From positions 1-64,000 of the forward strand of contig CANJMI010000017.1 in NCBI GenBank assembly GCA_947475525.1: DNA of 64,000 bases, read 5' to 3'. Below the pieces are notes generated by a model. It saw only the letters and a list, made by a program, of their open reading frames with translations, did not search any database and was not told where the DNA came from. The position numbers and the translations under genes were made by a program. This document shows positions 8,170 through 16,624 of this stretch, in pieces (within the stretch, counting starts at the first letter, position 1; each line of letters opens with the position of its first letter). This DNA is from Polyangiaceae bacterium (GTDB lineage: Bacteria; Myxococcota_A; Polyangia; Polyangiales; Polyangiaceae).

Positions 8170-8636
8170 GGACCGACGAGCGAGGCGAGCTCGAGTGGAT
8201 CGCGCGCTGTGCCGATCTCGCCGCGCGATTTGCGCAGACCCGTCCTACGGATACGGTTTTTGCTGCATGCGATGCGTTCGTACTGCAGAAGGCGGCGGGG
8301 CTGCTCTGTGCGAGGGGGACGCGCTGCTGGAGTGCGCTCGATGTCGTGGAGGCGCTCGAGGTCGTCACAGCGGACGAGAGTGGCCTGGTTCGGCACGGCG
8401 CAGTGGAGACGCTCGCGGCGTTTTACGGGTGGCTTGGCACCGCGGGAGAACTTCCGGGCGAGGTAGCGGCGAAGGCCCTCCGCGTGTTGAAACGTTTCGC
8501 CAAACCTCCGCGTGCGGTCGTGCGCCGCCGGCTCGTCTTGTCGAGTCCACCGAAGCTCGAGTCCGCCGTGGCGGGGACTGCCCATGCGTGTGCGACCTTG
8601 CGGTGCGCCAATGGCCGAGCAACCGTGGCCGCGTGA
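8166..8636 (+). CDS. Hypothetical helical protein
   Basis: A 156-residue protein from a GTG that overlaps the previous stop (GTGA). It looks mostly alpha-helical, with leucine/alanine-rich segments, four to five scattered cysteines and an Arg-rich part (RAVVRRRLVLSS). No signal peptide or known motif. Its stop overlaps the GTG of the next gene, which supports a real reading frame. Function unknown. Confidence 0.6.
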   Translation: MRTDERGELEWIARCADLAARFAQTRPTDTVFAACDAFVLQKAAGLLCARGTRCWSALDVVEALEVVTADESGLVRHGAVETLAAFYGWLGTAGELPGEVAAKALRVLKRFAKPPRAVVRRRLVLSSPPKLESAVAGTAHACATLRCANGRATVAA

Positions 8637-9787
8637 GCGATAGGGACACATTCAAGCGGCTTCGTTCGATCGGCTCTGCTGTCGGCTCTGCTGTCTGCTC
8701 TGCTGTCTGCAGCATGATGTTGGTCGGCGTGGTGGTCGCGTGTGCCGGATGCGCGGCTGCCACCGTGCCGGCCCTGGTTCCACCGTGCGGGGGCGCCTCG
8801 GCGCCGACGCTCGCGCCACCTGTCGTGTCGAATATGCCAGCAACTGCTGGGAAAATCGCACCAGTGGTGCCTGTGCCGAGCCCGCCTACTGCGCGCCCTG
8901 TCCTCGCCGCGAGCGAATATCACGCGGCGGAGCGGCTTCTCGATGCGCGGGTGGTGTTCGTCGCGCGTGGCGAAGAAGGCAGGCTTGCCGTGCTCGCGGA
9001 CGAAGCCGGGATTGTCGCACCGTGGCGCTTCGAGAAGGGCACGTGGGACAAGCTTCCGTTGCCCGACGCGCATGCCTCCAAGGTTGGGACGAGCGCGCTC
9101 GGCATGTACTTCGGCCGTGACAACCGCCCGCGAATGATGGGCTATCGCGTCACCGCCGAGGGGCCTCGGATGGTCTACCTGCGTCACCGCGATGGCGCGT
9201 GGCAGGACCAGCGCCGCGAGGTCGGTTCGCTCGCGAGCGACACGTCGGTGCTGTTCGGTGAGCTGGGTGAGGCGGATCCCGAGATCGTCTGTCGCGAAGG
9301 TGGCGCTTCGATCATCAAAGGGCGCTTCGGCTGGAACGTGCTGAAGTCCGCGCCCCCGAAAGAGGCCGTCATCCGTGGATTTGCAGGTCGCGGCTACGCT
9401 CTGCAAACCGATGGCTTGTACGTCGGCGAATCGAAGTCCTTCGTACGCATCGGCGGCGCAGCTCCGTGGAAGACCGCGGTTACGGGTTTTTGGGTCGGTG
9501 CGGACGGCGCGGTCGCGGTTGTCGAGCCAGCGGCCGACGCCCTCCACGTGTTCGAGCCGAAGACGGGTGTGTGGACCACCGAGCCGTCTCCTGTTCGTGG
9601 CCCCCGTGACGTCGCGGGCCCGGTCGGAAATCGCTACGTCGTCGGCGATGAGGGCATCGCGCACCTGGGTGCGAACGGCGCGCGTCGCATCGGGGAGGCA
9701 GCTATTTCATTGGCGCGCGTGCTCCTGATCGAGGACCACGTCGTGGCCGCTGGCCCGGCCGGCGTGTTCATGATTCGGATTCGCTGA
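8633..9787 (+). CDS. Putative lipoprotein, possible beta-propeller
   Basis: A 384-residue protein from a GTG overlapping the previous stop. The leader includes a repeated GSAVGSAVCSAVCS segment followed by a hydrophobic core and CAGC, a plausible lipobox. After a proline-rich linker the body has repeated short beta-rich blocks with Trp and Gly (WRFEKGTWDKLPLP, YLRHRDGAWQDQRREVG), suggesting a propeller-like fold. An ATG at 8714 could be an alternative start that skips the repeat. No enzyme motif is seen. It ends only four bases before the convergent cysteine synthase gene. Confidence 0.7.
   Translation: MSDRDTFKRLRSIGSAVGSAVCSAVCSMMLVGVVVACAGCAAATVPALVPPCGGASAPTLAPPVVSNMPATAGKIAPVVPVPSPPTARPVLAASEYHAAERLLDARVVFVARGEEGRLAVLADEAGIVAPWRFEKGTWDKLPLPDAHASKVGTSALGMYFGRDNRPRMMGYRVTAEGPRMVYLRHRDGAWQDQRREVGSLASDTSVLFGELGEADPEIVCREGGASIIKGRFGWNVLKSAPPKEAVIRGFAGRGYALQTDGLYVGESKSFVRIGGAAPWKTAVTGFWVGADGAVAVVEPAADALHVFEPKTGVWTTEPSPVRGPRDVAGPVGNRYVVGDEGIAHLGANGARRIGEAAISLARVLLIEDHVVAAGPAGVFMIRIR
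8671..8706 (+). repeat. Three 12-bp tandem units inside a signal peptide
   Basis: CGGCTCTGCTGT occurs twice exactly and a third time as CTGCTCTGCTGT. It is in frame, adding Gly/Cys-Ser-Ala-Val blocks before the hydrophobic core of the leader, so copy number could change leader length. Confidence 0.8.
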
Positions 9788-9791
9788 AGCG

Positions 9792-10724
9792 TTACGCGTC
9801 CCACAAGCGGGTCGACATGTAGCGCTCGCCGATGTCGTTTAGCAGGATGACGATCACGGCGTTTTGCGCCTCCTTCGCGACGGCACGTGCACCGGCGAGG
9901 TACGCCCCGGTCGATTGGCCCGCGAAAAGTCCGACTCGCGCCAGCCGTTGATTCATCTCCCACGCTTCGTCGACGTCGGCGTCCCACATCCGATCGATGA
10001 CGCTCTTGTCGAGAAGCTCAGGGACGATGTCGTGAGGATCCTTAAGCGGCTTGAGGCCTTCGATCCCCGGAAAGGCGTCGGGGACGACGCACTCGATCCG
10101 CACGCGTGAGTTTTTCTCCTTCAGCTTGCGGCCAACGCCCGTGATCGTTCCGCCGGTCCCGACGCCGGTGACGAAATGCGTCACACGTCCGTCGGTCTGT
10201 TCCCAAATCTCCTCGGCGGTCGTCTCGTAGTGGGCGCGCCAGTTGTAGTCGTTGGCGTACTGGTTTGCGTAAAAGTAGCGGTCAGGGTCGGCGTCGTTGA
10301 GCTTTCGCACCTCGCGGAGGGTCTCGTCGTAGCCATCTTGTGCGCGCGTGTAGTGGATGGTCGCCCCGTGCGCGAGGATGCGCTTCTTGCGTTCGACGCT
10401 CGCGTTGTCCGGAATGACGAGCGTGACGGGGATCCCGAGCGCCGCGCCTAGCCAGGCGTACGCGATGCCGGCGTTGCCGCTCGAGCTGTCCAAGATCGTC
10501 CGGGTCGCGTCGAGCTCGCCACTCTCGAGTGCGGCCATCACCATGTACGCGACGGAGCGATCTTTCAGTGAACCGCCAGGGTTGAACGCTTCCATTTTTG
10601 CGTAGATCTCGACGTCGGGCAGCTCCTCCTTGAAGCAGTCGACGCGGACCAAGGGCGTATTACCGATGAGCCCGAGCGCGGGGCACGTCTTGGCGAAACG
10701 CTGCTGCAGTTCGTAGAAACCCAT
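9792..10724 (-). CDS. Cysteine synthase / O-acetylserine sulfhydrylase family, PLP-dependent
   Basis: A 310-residue fold-type II PLP enzyme that would make cysteine from O-acetylserine (or O-phosphoserine) and sulfide. Visible: IGNTPLVRVD near the start, the PLP lysine in NPGGSLKDRSV (K54), the substrate loop SSSGNAG (usually SGNTG), the phosphate-binding GVGTGGTITG and the C-terminal GQSTGAYLAG. The Thr-to-Ala change in the substrate loop leaves the donor uncertain. The ATG at 10724 is chosen because homology begins at once. It is the last gene of a minus-strand run with the SDR-like, ArsA-like and FHA genes. Confidence 0.92.
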   Translation of the reverse strand: MGFYELQQRFAKTCPALGLIGNTPLVRVDCFKEELPDVEIYAKMEAFNPGGSLKDRSVAYMVMAALESGELDATRTILDSSSGNAGIAYAWLGAALGIPVTLVIPDNASVERKKRILAHGATIHYTRAQDGYDETLREVRKLNDADPDRYFYANQYANDYNWRAHYETTAEEIWEQTDGRVTHFVTGVGTGGTITGVGRKLKEKNSRVRIECVVPDAFPGIEGLKPLKDPHDIVPELLDKSVIDRMWDADVDEAWEMNQRLARVGLFAGQSTGAYLAGARAVAKEAQNAVIVILLNDIGERYMSTRLWDA

Positions 10725-10785
10725 CGCCCATCGGTTAGGCGATCTCGGGCCGACCGTCCACGACCTGCGTGACGATTCGGCGGGT

Positions 10786-11883
10786 TCAGGCCTGTGGTTC
10801 GGGACGCTCTCCGGTCGATTGGCGTTCGCGGAATCGCTCTTGAACCGTGGCGACCAACGTTGCGACGTACGATTCGAGTGGCGGGCAGGTAAGACCGCTG
10901 TCCGCGAGGAGTCTGTCGCCATGGCGCGTGTCGTAGCGAGCTTTCGTAGCGAGCTGCTGCACGAGCGCGCGCGGCTCATGGATGAATCTCGCCACGGCAG
11001 GCGTGCGCGACAGGATCGTGGCGATCCTTGAAGGCAGGATGCTGCGCGTTGTGCGGCGCCCGCCCGCCTTCGCGATTGTGTCGAACACCTCTTGCGCCGT
11101 GAGCTTTTCGGACGATGCAAGGTGGAAGGTTTGCCCGCGCGCGTCGCGTCGCAGCCCGAGGTGACGCGCGGCTTTGACGACGTAGTCGACGGGGACGATG
11201 TCGAGCGGATTGTTGCTGCCGGTCGGGAGTGGCACGGCGAGATCGCCCGGGAGTCCGAGTAGCAGCATCACGAGGAGGTACGCGCCGTCGAGCCGGTCCG
11301 CCTCTCCGGTGTCGCTGTCTCCAACGACCATCGTCGGCCGCACGACGGCGATCGGGAGTTTCGCCATCGCGCGGCGCATGACGAGCTCTGCCCGCATCCG
11401 TGTTTCCTGCTCGACACTGTGAAACCCTTGCCCCTCGTCGAGCTCGCTTTCGTAGACGATTCCCGCTCGATCGCCCGAGACGTGCGCGGTCGAGTGATGG
11501 ATGAGGCAACTGAGTTCGCCGCAGCTGCGCGCAAGCTCGACGGCTTCGACTGCGCCTTGCACGTTGACGCGTTCGGCCGTCGCTCGATCGGCGCCGACGT
11601 ACGACTCGTGCGCCACGTGATGGATGCGCGTTACCCGTCGAGAAAGAGAGCGGAGCTCCGCGCCCGAGAGGCCCATGTCGAGGGCCGCCGGTTCGCCTTC
11701 GAAGAGTTCGGTGCGCGTTTCGTCTTTTCCGAGGCGCGCGAGGTGCTCTCGGGCCGTGGACGTGAGCTCGGGCGGTACGACGAGGGCGACGCGCGTCTCG
11801 GGCTCTGCGGCCAACACGTATTCGACCAGCTTGCGAGCCTGCAGGCTCGGGTACCCCGTCACAAGCAGCTGTTCGCGAATCAA
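10786..11883 (-). CDS. Extended SDR (NAD-binding epimerase/acyl reductase-like), active-site residues lost
   Basis: A 365-residue protein of the extended SDR type, close to the male-sterility/fatty-acyl reductase group: VTRIHHVAHESYVG, NVQGAVEAVELA, VVRPTMVVGDSDTGEAD and a C-terminal helical lobe. The nucleotide motif TGxxGxxG is degraded to VTGYPSLQA, and the catalytic YxxxK position reads ExxxR (FHSVEQETRMRAE). It may therefore bind a cofactor or lipid without catalysis. The start is TTG, with AGGAG about 11 bases upstream, and it begins 20 bases after the ArsA-like gene, so the two are co-transcribed. Confidence 0.8.
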   Translation of the reverse strand: MIREQLLVTGYPSLQARKLVEYVLAAEPETRVALVVPPELTSTAREHLARLGKDETRTELFEGEPAALDMGLSGAELRSLSRRVTRIHHVAHESYVGADRATAERVNVQGAVEAVELARSCGELSCLIHHSTAHVSGDRAGIVYESELDEGQGFHSVEQETRMRAELVMRRAMAKLPIAVVRPTMVVGDSDTGEADRLDGAYLLVMLLLGLPGDLAVPLPTGSNNPLDIVPVDYVVKAARHLGLRRDARGQTFHLASSEKLTAQEVFDTIAKAGGRRTTRSILPSRIATILSRTPAVARFIHEPRALVQQLATKARYDTRHGDRLLADSGLTCPPLESYVATLVATVQERFRERQSTGERPEPQA

Positions 11884-11903
11884 AGTGCTGTCTTCTCCTC
11901 GCT

Positions 11904-12836
11904 CTAGAAGTGACGCGAGAGTTCGCGAATGCCGGCGGCCGTGCCAGCCGTGCCAAACAGGAAGGGCAAAAGCGTCGTCTCGCCGCCGATTGCGCTTCGG
12001 AGCCGTTCGATGTTTCGCGCCTGAATTTGCTCGCGTGCCGCGCGTCGTACGCCCGCTGCGAGGGCGGTCTCGGCAGGGCTCAGGTCGCGGCCGCGTCGTG
12101 CTCGTTCGAAGAGGGCAGCGTCGGACGTCAAAGCGATCCGCTCGCGTTCGTCGAACAACGCTGGGAGGACCGCGTTTACGACGAGCCGCTGGAGTGGGAG
12201 CCCGAGCTCGCCGCGCAGCGCCCCGACGAGCTCGATCGACTCGGTGACGGGCATGTCTTCAGGCAGGCTGACGACGACGACTCCCGACTGCGCAGGATCG
12301 TGGAAAAGCTCCCACGCACGCTCGGCGTCGCGCCGCAGAATCCCGGGCGGGACCACCTCTAGGATCACCTTTGGTACGCGCAGCATGTCGAGGCCATGGC
12401 CCGTCGAAGGCGCATCGAACAGGACGACGTCGTAGCGCGGTCGGCCCCCGAGTACCTCGGTCGTGTGCCACCAGGCCTTGCCGAGCATCGCCCAGTCGTG
12501 AAGGCCAGGCGCTGCGCGGAAAAAGCCATGCGTGTATCGGTTCTCGAATACCAAACGCGCAATCGCCCGCACCTTGATGACGAGCTCACCGTACTCCTGC
12601 ATCGCACGCGACGCGTCGATCAGGGTGCCCCAGAGATTCTCTCCGAGTGGCACGACCTCGTGGCCAATCGCCGGTCGCTCGAGCATCGAGGACAGCCGCT
12701 CGTGCGCACCACACATCGCAACGAGTACTCGCTTGCCGCGCGCAGCAAGCGCCGTCGCCATCGCGGCCGCGACGGTGGTTTTGCCGACTCCGCCTTTGCC
12801 GGTGATGAAAACGAAGCGTTGCGCGTCGAGAGTCAC
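11904..12836 (-). CDS. ArsA/Get3-type ATPase
   Basis: About 310 residues with the deviant P-loop ITGKGGVGKTTVAAA at the N-terminus, the DAPSTGHGLDMLRVP switch and a C-terminal helical region. The family includes arsenite-pump ATPases and tail-anchored-protein targeting factors. No ArsB pump or arsenic genes are nearby, so arsenite transport is unlikely and the client is unknown. The GTG at 12836 gives the usual short N-terminus; a TTG at 12872 would add 12 residues. It lies between a two-FHA-domain membrane protein and the degenerate SDR, all on the minus strand. Confidence 0.88.
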   Translation of the reverse strand: MTLDAQRFVFITGKGGVGKTTVAAAMATALAARGKRVLVAMCGAHERLSSMLERPAIGHEVVPLGENLWGTLIDASRAMQEYGELVIKVRAIARLVFENRYTHGFFRAAPGLHDWAMLGKAWWHTTEVLGGRPRYDVVLFDAPSTGHGLDMLRVPKVILEVVPPGILRRDAERAWELFHDPAQSGVVVVSLPEDMPVTESIELVGALRGELGLPLQRLVVNAVLPALFDERERIALTSDAALFERARRGRDLSPAETALAAGVRRAAREQIQARNIERLRSAIGGETTLLPFLFGTAGTAAGIRELSRHF

Positions 12837-12908
12837 TGGAGAACGACTACGCGCACGGGCCTCGGGAATCAAGGTGGCCGGGCGCGTTCGAGTCGCTTGG
12901 GCCGAACG

Positions 12909-13955
12909 TCAGCGCAGGACCCAGGCGAGCCCGGCGAGGCTTATCGCGAGGAGACCGAGAGCCACCAGCACGACCGCGGCGTCGAGTGTGGCTGTCTCCC
13001 GAGTTTTCTCGCGTGCGAGCGGCTCGTCGCCTGCGGTCGGCCCCTCGGGGTCGTTTTCCGGGTCGTCCTCCGTCGCGTCGTGGGCTTCCTCGGTCTGAGG
13101 CGGATTGACCTGCGTTTCGGCAGCCTCGAGTGGCGGCGCGCCCACGACCCGCGCGCCCGGTGGAGGCTCACGAAACTCCTCGCTCTGCATCTTGAGTTCG
13201 GTCGCCGCGAGCGATTCCTCGAGCGCTTGGGCCACCGGATCGCAGAGCTCGATTCGAGTCGTTCCGACTTGCAAGACTTCACCGCTGCGCCAGAGGCGCG
13301 GCTCCCCGTCGAGCGGCGTCGGTGCGGAAGTGCTGTCTTTTGTCGCGCGGAGTAGGCTTCCGCGCTTGGAGGCGAGGTCACGAACACTCCACCCCTCGCC
13401 CCGAAATGACACCGCGGCGTGGCGTCGGGAGACCAGCTCGTCGGCGAGAGTGAGGTCGGCGTCCCGTCCACGCCCGAGGACGTACTCGCGGCCATGGTCG
13501 TCGAGGCTGAGGCGGTCGCCGGGGGTGTCCGCGGCAGTGAGGACCGCGAGCGTCGCGATCGAGGGCTCATGATTGCGCTCGAGGTCCCGTTTCACGATTG
13601 CGAGCGCAACTCGGCGGACCTCCGCTTGCGTGCTCGACATCCCTCCGGCCGTGCGGATCTCGAGCCAAACGCGGCCGACCCGCACGAACGAGCCATCGAC
13701 GAGTGGCACGGGCGCGTGGGCGGGAAGCTTGACGTGGTCGACGACGATCCCGTTGACGCTACCCTCGTCGATGACGAGTGTTTTACCGCTCTCGCGGCGG
13801 ATCGAGGCATGGCGTTTGGCGACCGAAGGGTCGGGAAGCCACAGGTCGCAGCTCTTGCTTCGACCGATCGCAATGCGCGTCGAATCGAACGTCAGCGCGA
13901 GCTCGGGTGCCTGATTGGCGGCGTCGTTCGTATGGATGACGATCGTCAGCGCCAC
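12909..13955 (-). CDS. Double FHA-domain protein with C-terminal membrane anchor
   Basis: A 348-residue protein with two FHA (phosphothreonine-binding) modules. The first is at about 20-95 (IGRSKSCDLWLPDPSVAKRH and EGSVNGIVV), the second at about 165-250 (VLGRGRDADLTLADELVSRR and ASKRGSLL). An acidic Glu/Pro/Asp-rich linker and a single hydrophobic helix ending in WVLR follow, so the FHA part faces the cytoplasm. FHA proteins read Ser/Thr-kinase phosphorylation, and two such kinases are encoded in this window. The GTG at 13955 has GAGG eight bases upstream. It is the first gene of the minus-strand run; divergent from the HSDL2-like SDR. Confidence 0.85.
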   Translation of the reverse strand: MALTIVIHTNDAANQAPELALTFDSTRIAIGRSKSCDLWLPDPSVAKRHASIRRESGKTLVIDEGSVNGIVVDHVKLPAHAPVPLVDGSFVRVGRVWLEIRTAGGMSSTQAEVRRVALAIVKRDLERNHEPSIATLAVLTAADTPGDRLSLDDHGREYVLGRGRDADLTLADELVSRRHAAVSFRGEGWSVRDLASKRGSLLRATKDSTSAPTPLDGEPRLWRSGEVLQVGTTRIELCDPVAQALEESLAATELKMQSEEFREPPPGARVVGAPPLEAAETQVNPPQTEEAHDATEDDPENDPEGPTAGDEPLAREKTRETATLDAAVVLVALGLLAISLAGLAWVLR

Positions 13956-14090
13956 ATGCACATCCTCGGAGCACGCCGGTAGCCGGTCGCGCCCCGAACT
14001 CCTAGTCACTCGCGGAGCGAAAGGCCAAGAACCTGCGGGTTGGATCGACGGCGCTTGACTCGCCGAGGGTGATTGCCGAGGCTCGCCGCC

Positions 14091-14912
14091 GTGACCAACC
14101 TCCAAGGAAAAACGCTCTTCATCACCGGCGCGAGCCGGGGCATCGGGCTCGCGATTGGCCTGCGCGCGGCAAAAGATGGCGCGAACGTCGTCATCGCCGC
14201 CAAGACGACTGAGCCGCATCCGAAGCTCCCGGGAACCATCTACACCGCGGCCGCCGAGATCGAAGCGGCCGGGGGCAAGGCGCTGCCGCTCGTCGTTGAC
14301 GTGCGCGACGAGGCGCAGGTCGAAGCTGCGATTCAGAAGACCGTCGAGACGTTCGGCGGCATCGACGTACTGATCAACAACGCGAGCGCCATCCACCTGT
14401 CGGGGACCGAGCACACGCCGATGAAACGCTACGATCTCATGCACCAGATCAACACGCGTGGGACCTTCTTGTGCTCGCAAAAGGCCATCCCGTACCTCCG
14501 CAAGTCGGGTCGCGGTCACATCCTCAACATCTCGCCGCCGCTCAACATGGAAGCGCGCTGGTTTGCGCCCCACGTCGCCTACACCATGGCGAAATTCGGG
14601 ATGAGCATGTGCGTGCTCGGCATGGCGGATGAGCTCAAGAGCGAGGGTATTGCGGTCAACGCATTGTGGCCGCGCACCGTGATCGCGACCGCTGCCGTGC
14701 AAAACCTGCTCGGCGGTGAGATGACCATTCGAGCGTCCCGCAAGCCGGAGATCATGGGCGATGCGGCCCATGCAATCATCACGACCCCGAGCTCGGAGCT
14801 CACCGGGCAGTTTCTGATCGACGAGGATTTCCTCCGTACGCGCGGCGTTTCCGACTTCGAGCCCTACGCGATGACCCCAGGTTGCGAGCTCTTGCCGGAC
14901 TACTTCATCTGA
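14091..14912 (+). CDS. HSDL2-like short-chain dehydrogenase
   Basis: A 273-residue SDR with TGASRGIG near the N-terminus, the NNAS motif and the catalytic YTMAK tyrosine-lysine pair after ISPPLN. The LNISPPLN segment and overall length match the HSDL2 group (hydroxysteroid dehydrogenase-like 2), here without the SCP2 lipid-binding tail found in animals. A fatty-acid or sterol-type carbonyl/alcohol substrate with NAD(P) is inferred. The GTG at 14091 is chosen because homology starts there and GAGG lies nine bases upstream. Followed at six bases by the UDPGP-type gene. Confidence 0.9.
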   Translation: MTNLQGKTLFITGASRGIGLAIGLRAAKDGANVVIAAKTTEPHPKLPGTIYTAAAEIEAAGGKALPLVVDVRDEAQVEAAIQKTVETFGGIDVLINNASAIHLSGTEHTPMKRYDLMHQINTRGTFLCSQKAIPYLRKSGRGHILNISPPLNMEARWFAPHVAYTMAKFGMSMCVLGMADELKSEGIAVNALWPRTVIATAAVQNLLGGEMTIRASRKPEIMGDAAHAIITTPSSELTGQFLIDEDFLRTRGVSDFEPYAMTPGCELLPDYFI

Positions 14913-14918
14913 GCCGCA

Positions 14919-16046
14919 ATGACCTTCGCGCCTCTTGCCACAGCCCTAGCCCAACTCGAGCCCGACCTCCGCGAGCGGCTCGAGCGTCGCGGGTTTCGTT
15001 GCGAGGCGCTGCTCGCTTGCGCGCAGACCCTCGGAGGTGACGCTACCGTTCGCAATCGCCTTCCCGGAGACGTGCGTTGCGTTCCGCCCGGCACGGTCCA
15101 TGACCTCGAGGTCAACCCCGAGCTTGCGGCGCTCGGACGGGCGGCGCTTCAAGCGGGCCGGGTCGCGGTGTGCGTGTTGGCCGGCGGCATGGCGACGCGC
15201 ATGGGCGGCGTCGTCAAGGCCCTGGTCGAAGCCCTCCCGGGGAAGACCTTTCTCGACCTTCGACTCGAGGAAGTGCAAAAGCTTGCGGCCGATTCGGGCG
15301 CACGGGTGCCGCTGTGGCTGATGACGAGCGAGCCGACCGACGCGCCGATCCGCGAGGCGCTCAGCCGCGCCGGCGTCGAGGCGCTCGCGACGACCTTCGA
15401 GCAATTTGTTTCGTTGCGGCTCGACGAAGCGGGCGGGCTTTTTTTGCAGGACGGCAAGCCGAGCGTCTACGCCACCGGTCACGGAGATCTGCCGGATGCG
15501 CTGCGCGCGAGTGGCCGGCTCGATGCGTTTTTGGCGAGCGGCGGTCGCTACGTGTGGATCTCGAATCTCGACAACGTCGGGGCCGCCATCGACGAAACGG
15601 CGCTCGGTTACCACATCGCGTCGGGACTACCGGTGACGGCCGAGGTGGTGGACAAGCGTGCGGGCGACGCGGGCGGAGGTCCCGTTCTCCACGATGGTCG
15701 CCCGATCATCGCGGAGAATTTTCGACTTCCGCCGGGCTTCGACGTCTCGCAAGTTGCGGTGTTCAACACCAATAGCTTCATCGTTGACGCGCAGGCGCTC
15801 GTGGAGCTCAAGCTTGCGTGGACCTACCTCGAGGTCCGCAAGACCGTGGAGGGTCGCACGGCGATTCAATTCGAGCGGTTGTTAGGTGAGGTCACGATGG
15901 CGCTCGATACGCACTTCTTGCGGGTTCCCCGCGATGGCGTCGCGAGTCGCTTTTTACCCGTGAAAAGCTTCGAGGATCTGGCCGCGGTGGCCCCCCTGCT
16001 TGCGGCCCGCGTCGCGCTTCCGTCGACTACCTCGCGGCCGACCTAA
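14919..16046 (+). CDS. UDPGP-family sugar-1-phosphate uridylyltransferase
   Basis: A 375-residue nucleotidyltransferase that would activate a sugar-1-phosphate with UTP. Visible UDPGP-family motifs: CVLAGGMATRMGG (nucleotide-binding loop, usually LAGGxGTRLG), PLWLMTSEPT, the GHGD motif, WISNLDNVG and FNTNSFIVD. The loop has Ala-Thr-Arg-Met in place of Gly-Thr-Arg-Leu, a mild deviation. Substrate (glucose, N-acetylglucosamine or another sugar phosphate) cannot be fixed by eye. Probably co-transcribed with the upstream SDR. Confidence 0.85.
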   Translation: MTFAPLATALAQLEPDLRERLERRGFRCEALLACAQTLGGDATVRNRLPGDVRCVPPGTVHDLEVNPELAALGRAALQAGRVAVCVLAGGMATRMGGVVKALVEALPGKTFLDLRLEEVQKLAADSGARVPLWLMTSEPTDAPIREALSRAGVEALATTFEQFVSLRLDEAGGLFLQDGKPSVYATGHGDLPDALRASGRLDAFLASGGRYVWISNLDNVGAAIDETALGYHIASGLPVTAEVVDKRAGDAGGGPVLHDGRPIIAENFRLPPGFDVSQVAVFNTNSFIVDAQALVELKLAWTYLEVRKTVEGRTAIQFERLLGEVTMALDTHFLRVPRDGVASRFLPVKSFEDLAAVAPLLAARVALPSTTSRPT

Positions 16047-16076
16047 ATTCGGCCCGCACAATCACTCCAACCGAGT

Positions 16077-16082
16077 TACGGT
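16077..16082 (+). promoter_or_regulatory. Candidate -10 element close to the start codon
   Basis: TACGGT, eight bases before the GTG at 16091, with no Shine-Dalgarno between. One of several such sites in the window; see the finding on short-leader transcription. Confidence 0.3.
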
Positions 16083-16090
16083 AGCGTCGC

Positions 16091-16609
16091 GTGCAATTCG
16101 AGATAACCCACGAGATCGATGCTCCGCTCGACGTTGTCGAGTTGGCGCTGATGTCCCCCTACCTCGGTCGCATGCTCGCGACCCGCTTCGCCGCGCTCGA
16201 GTCGGTGGCGGCGATTGCCCACGGCGTGCAAGGCCGCGAGTTCAAGCGCGTCTGGCGATTCCAAGTGAAGCCGCCGCTCAAGGTGCTCGAGGGCCGCCGC
16301 ATTCCCCGCGAACTCCTGAATTGGGACGACCACGCCACCTTCCGGCTCAATGAGCACTGCGGTGATTGGCATGTCGTCCCGCGCGGCGATGCCGACCCGC
16401 ACGCCGCTTGGCGGAAACGCTTTCGCGCCGTTGGGACCTACCGCCTGACGCCGCTGAGTGACGGCCGTACGCGCCGCACGGTCGTCGGTGAGGTGGAGGT
16501 CAAGGTGAAGGTCGTCGGCGCGTTGGTCGAGCGTATCGCCTACGTCGAGTTGAAGAAGGCCTACGATGCCGAAGCCGACGCGCTCTCGGCATTGTGTGCG
16601 CTGACCTGA
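16091..16609 (+). CDS. DUF2505-like protein (START/SRPBCC fold)
   Basis: A 172-residue protein beginning with a GTG. The N-terminus MQFEITHEIDAPLDVVELAL and the alternating strands with a long C-terminal helix (VERIAYVELKKAYDAEADAL) match the DUF2505/SRPBCC pattern, small proteins with a hydrophobic ligand cavity. No ligand can be predicted. It lies 15 bases before the SppA gene, so the two may be co-transcribed. Confidence 0.75.
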   Translation: MQFEITHEIDAPLDVVELALMSPYLGRMLATRFAALESVAAIAHGVQGREFKRVWRFQVKPPLKVLEGRRIPRELLNWDDHATFRLNEHCGDWHVVPRGDADPHAAWRKRFRAVGTYRLTPLSDGRTRRTVVGEVEVKVKVVGALVERIAYVELKKAYDAEADALSALCALT

Positions 16610-16624
16610 GGCCGGCGACACTCG

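Noticed and set aside
13956-14771. Upstream extension of the FHA gene frame over the HSDL2-like SDR
   Set aside because: The FHA domain begins right after the GTG at 13955 with a ribosome-binding site; the extension is antisense to the SDR.
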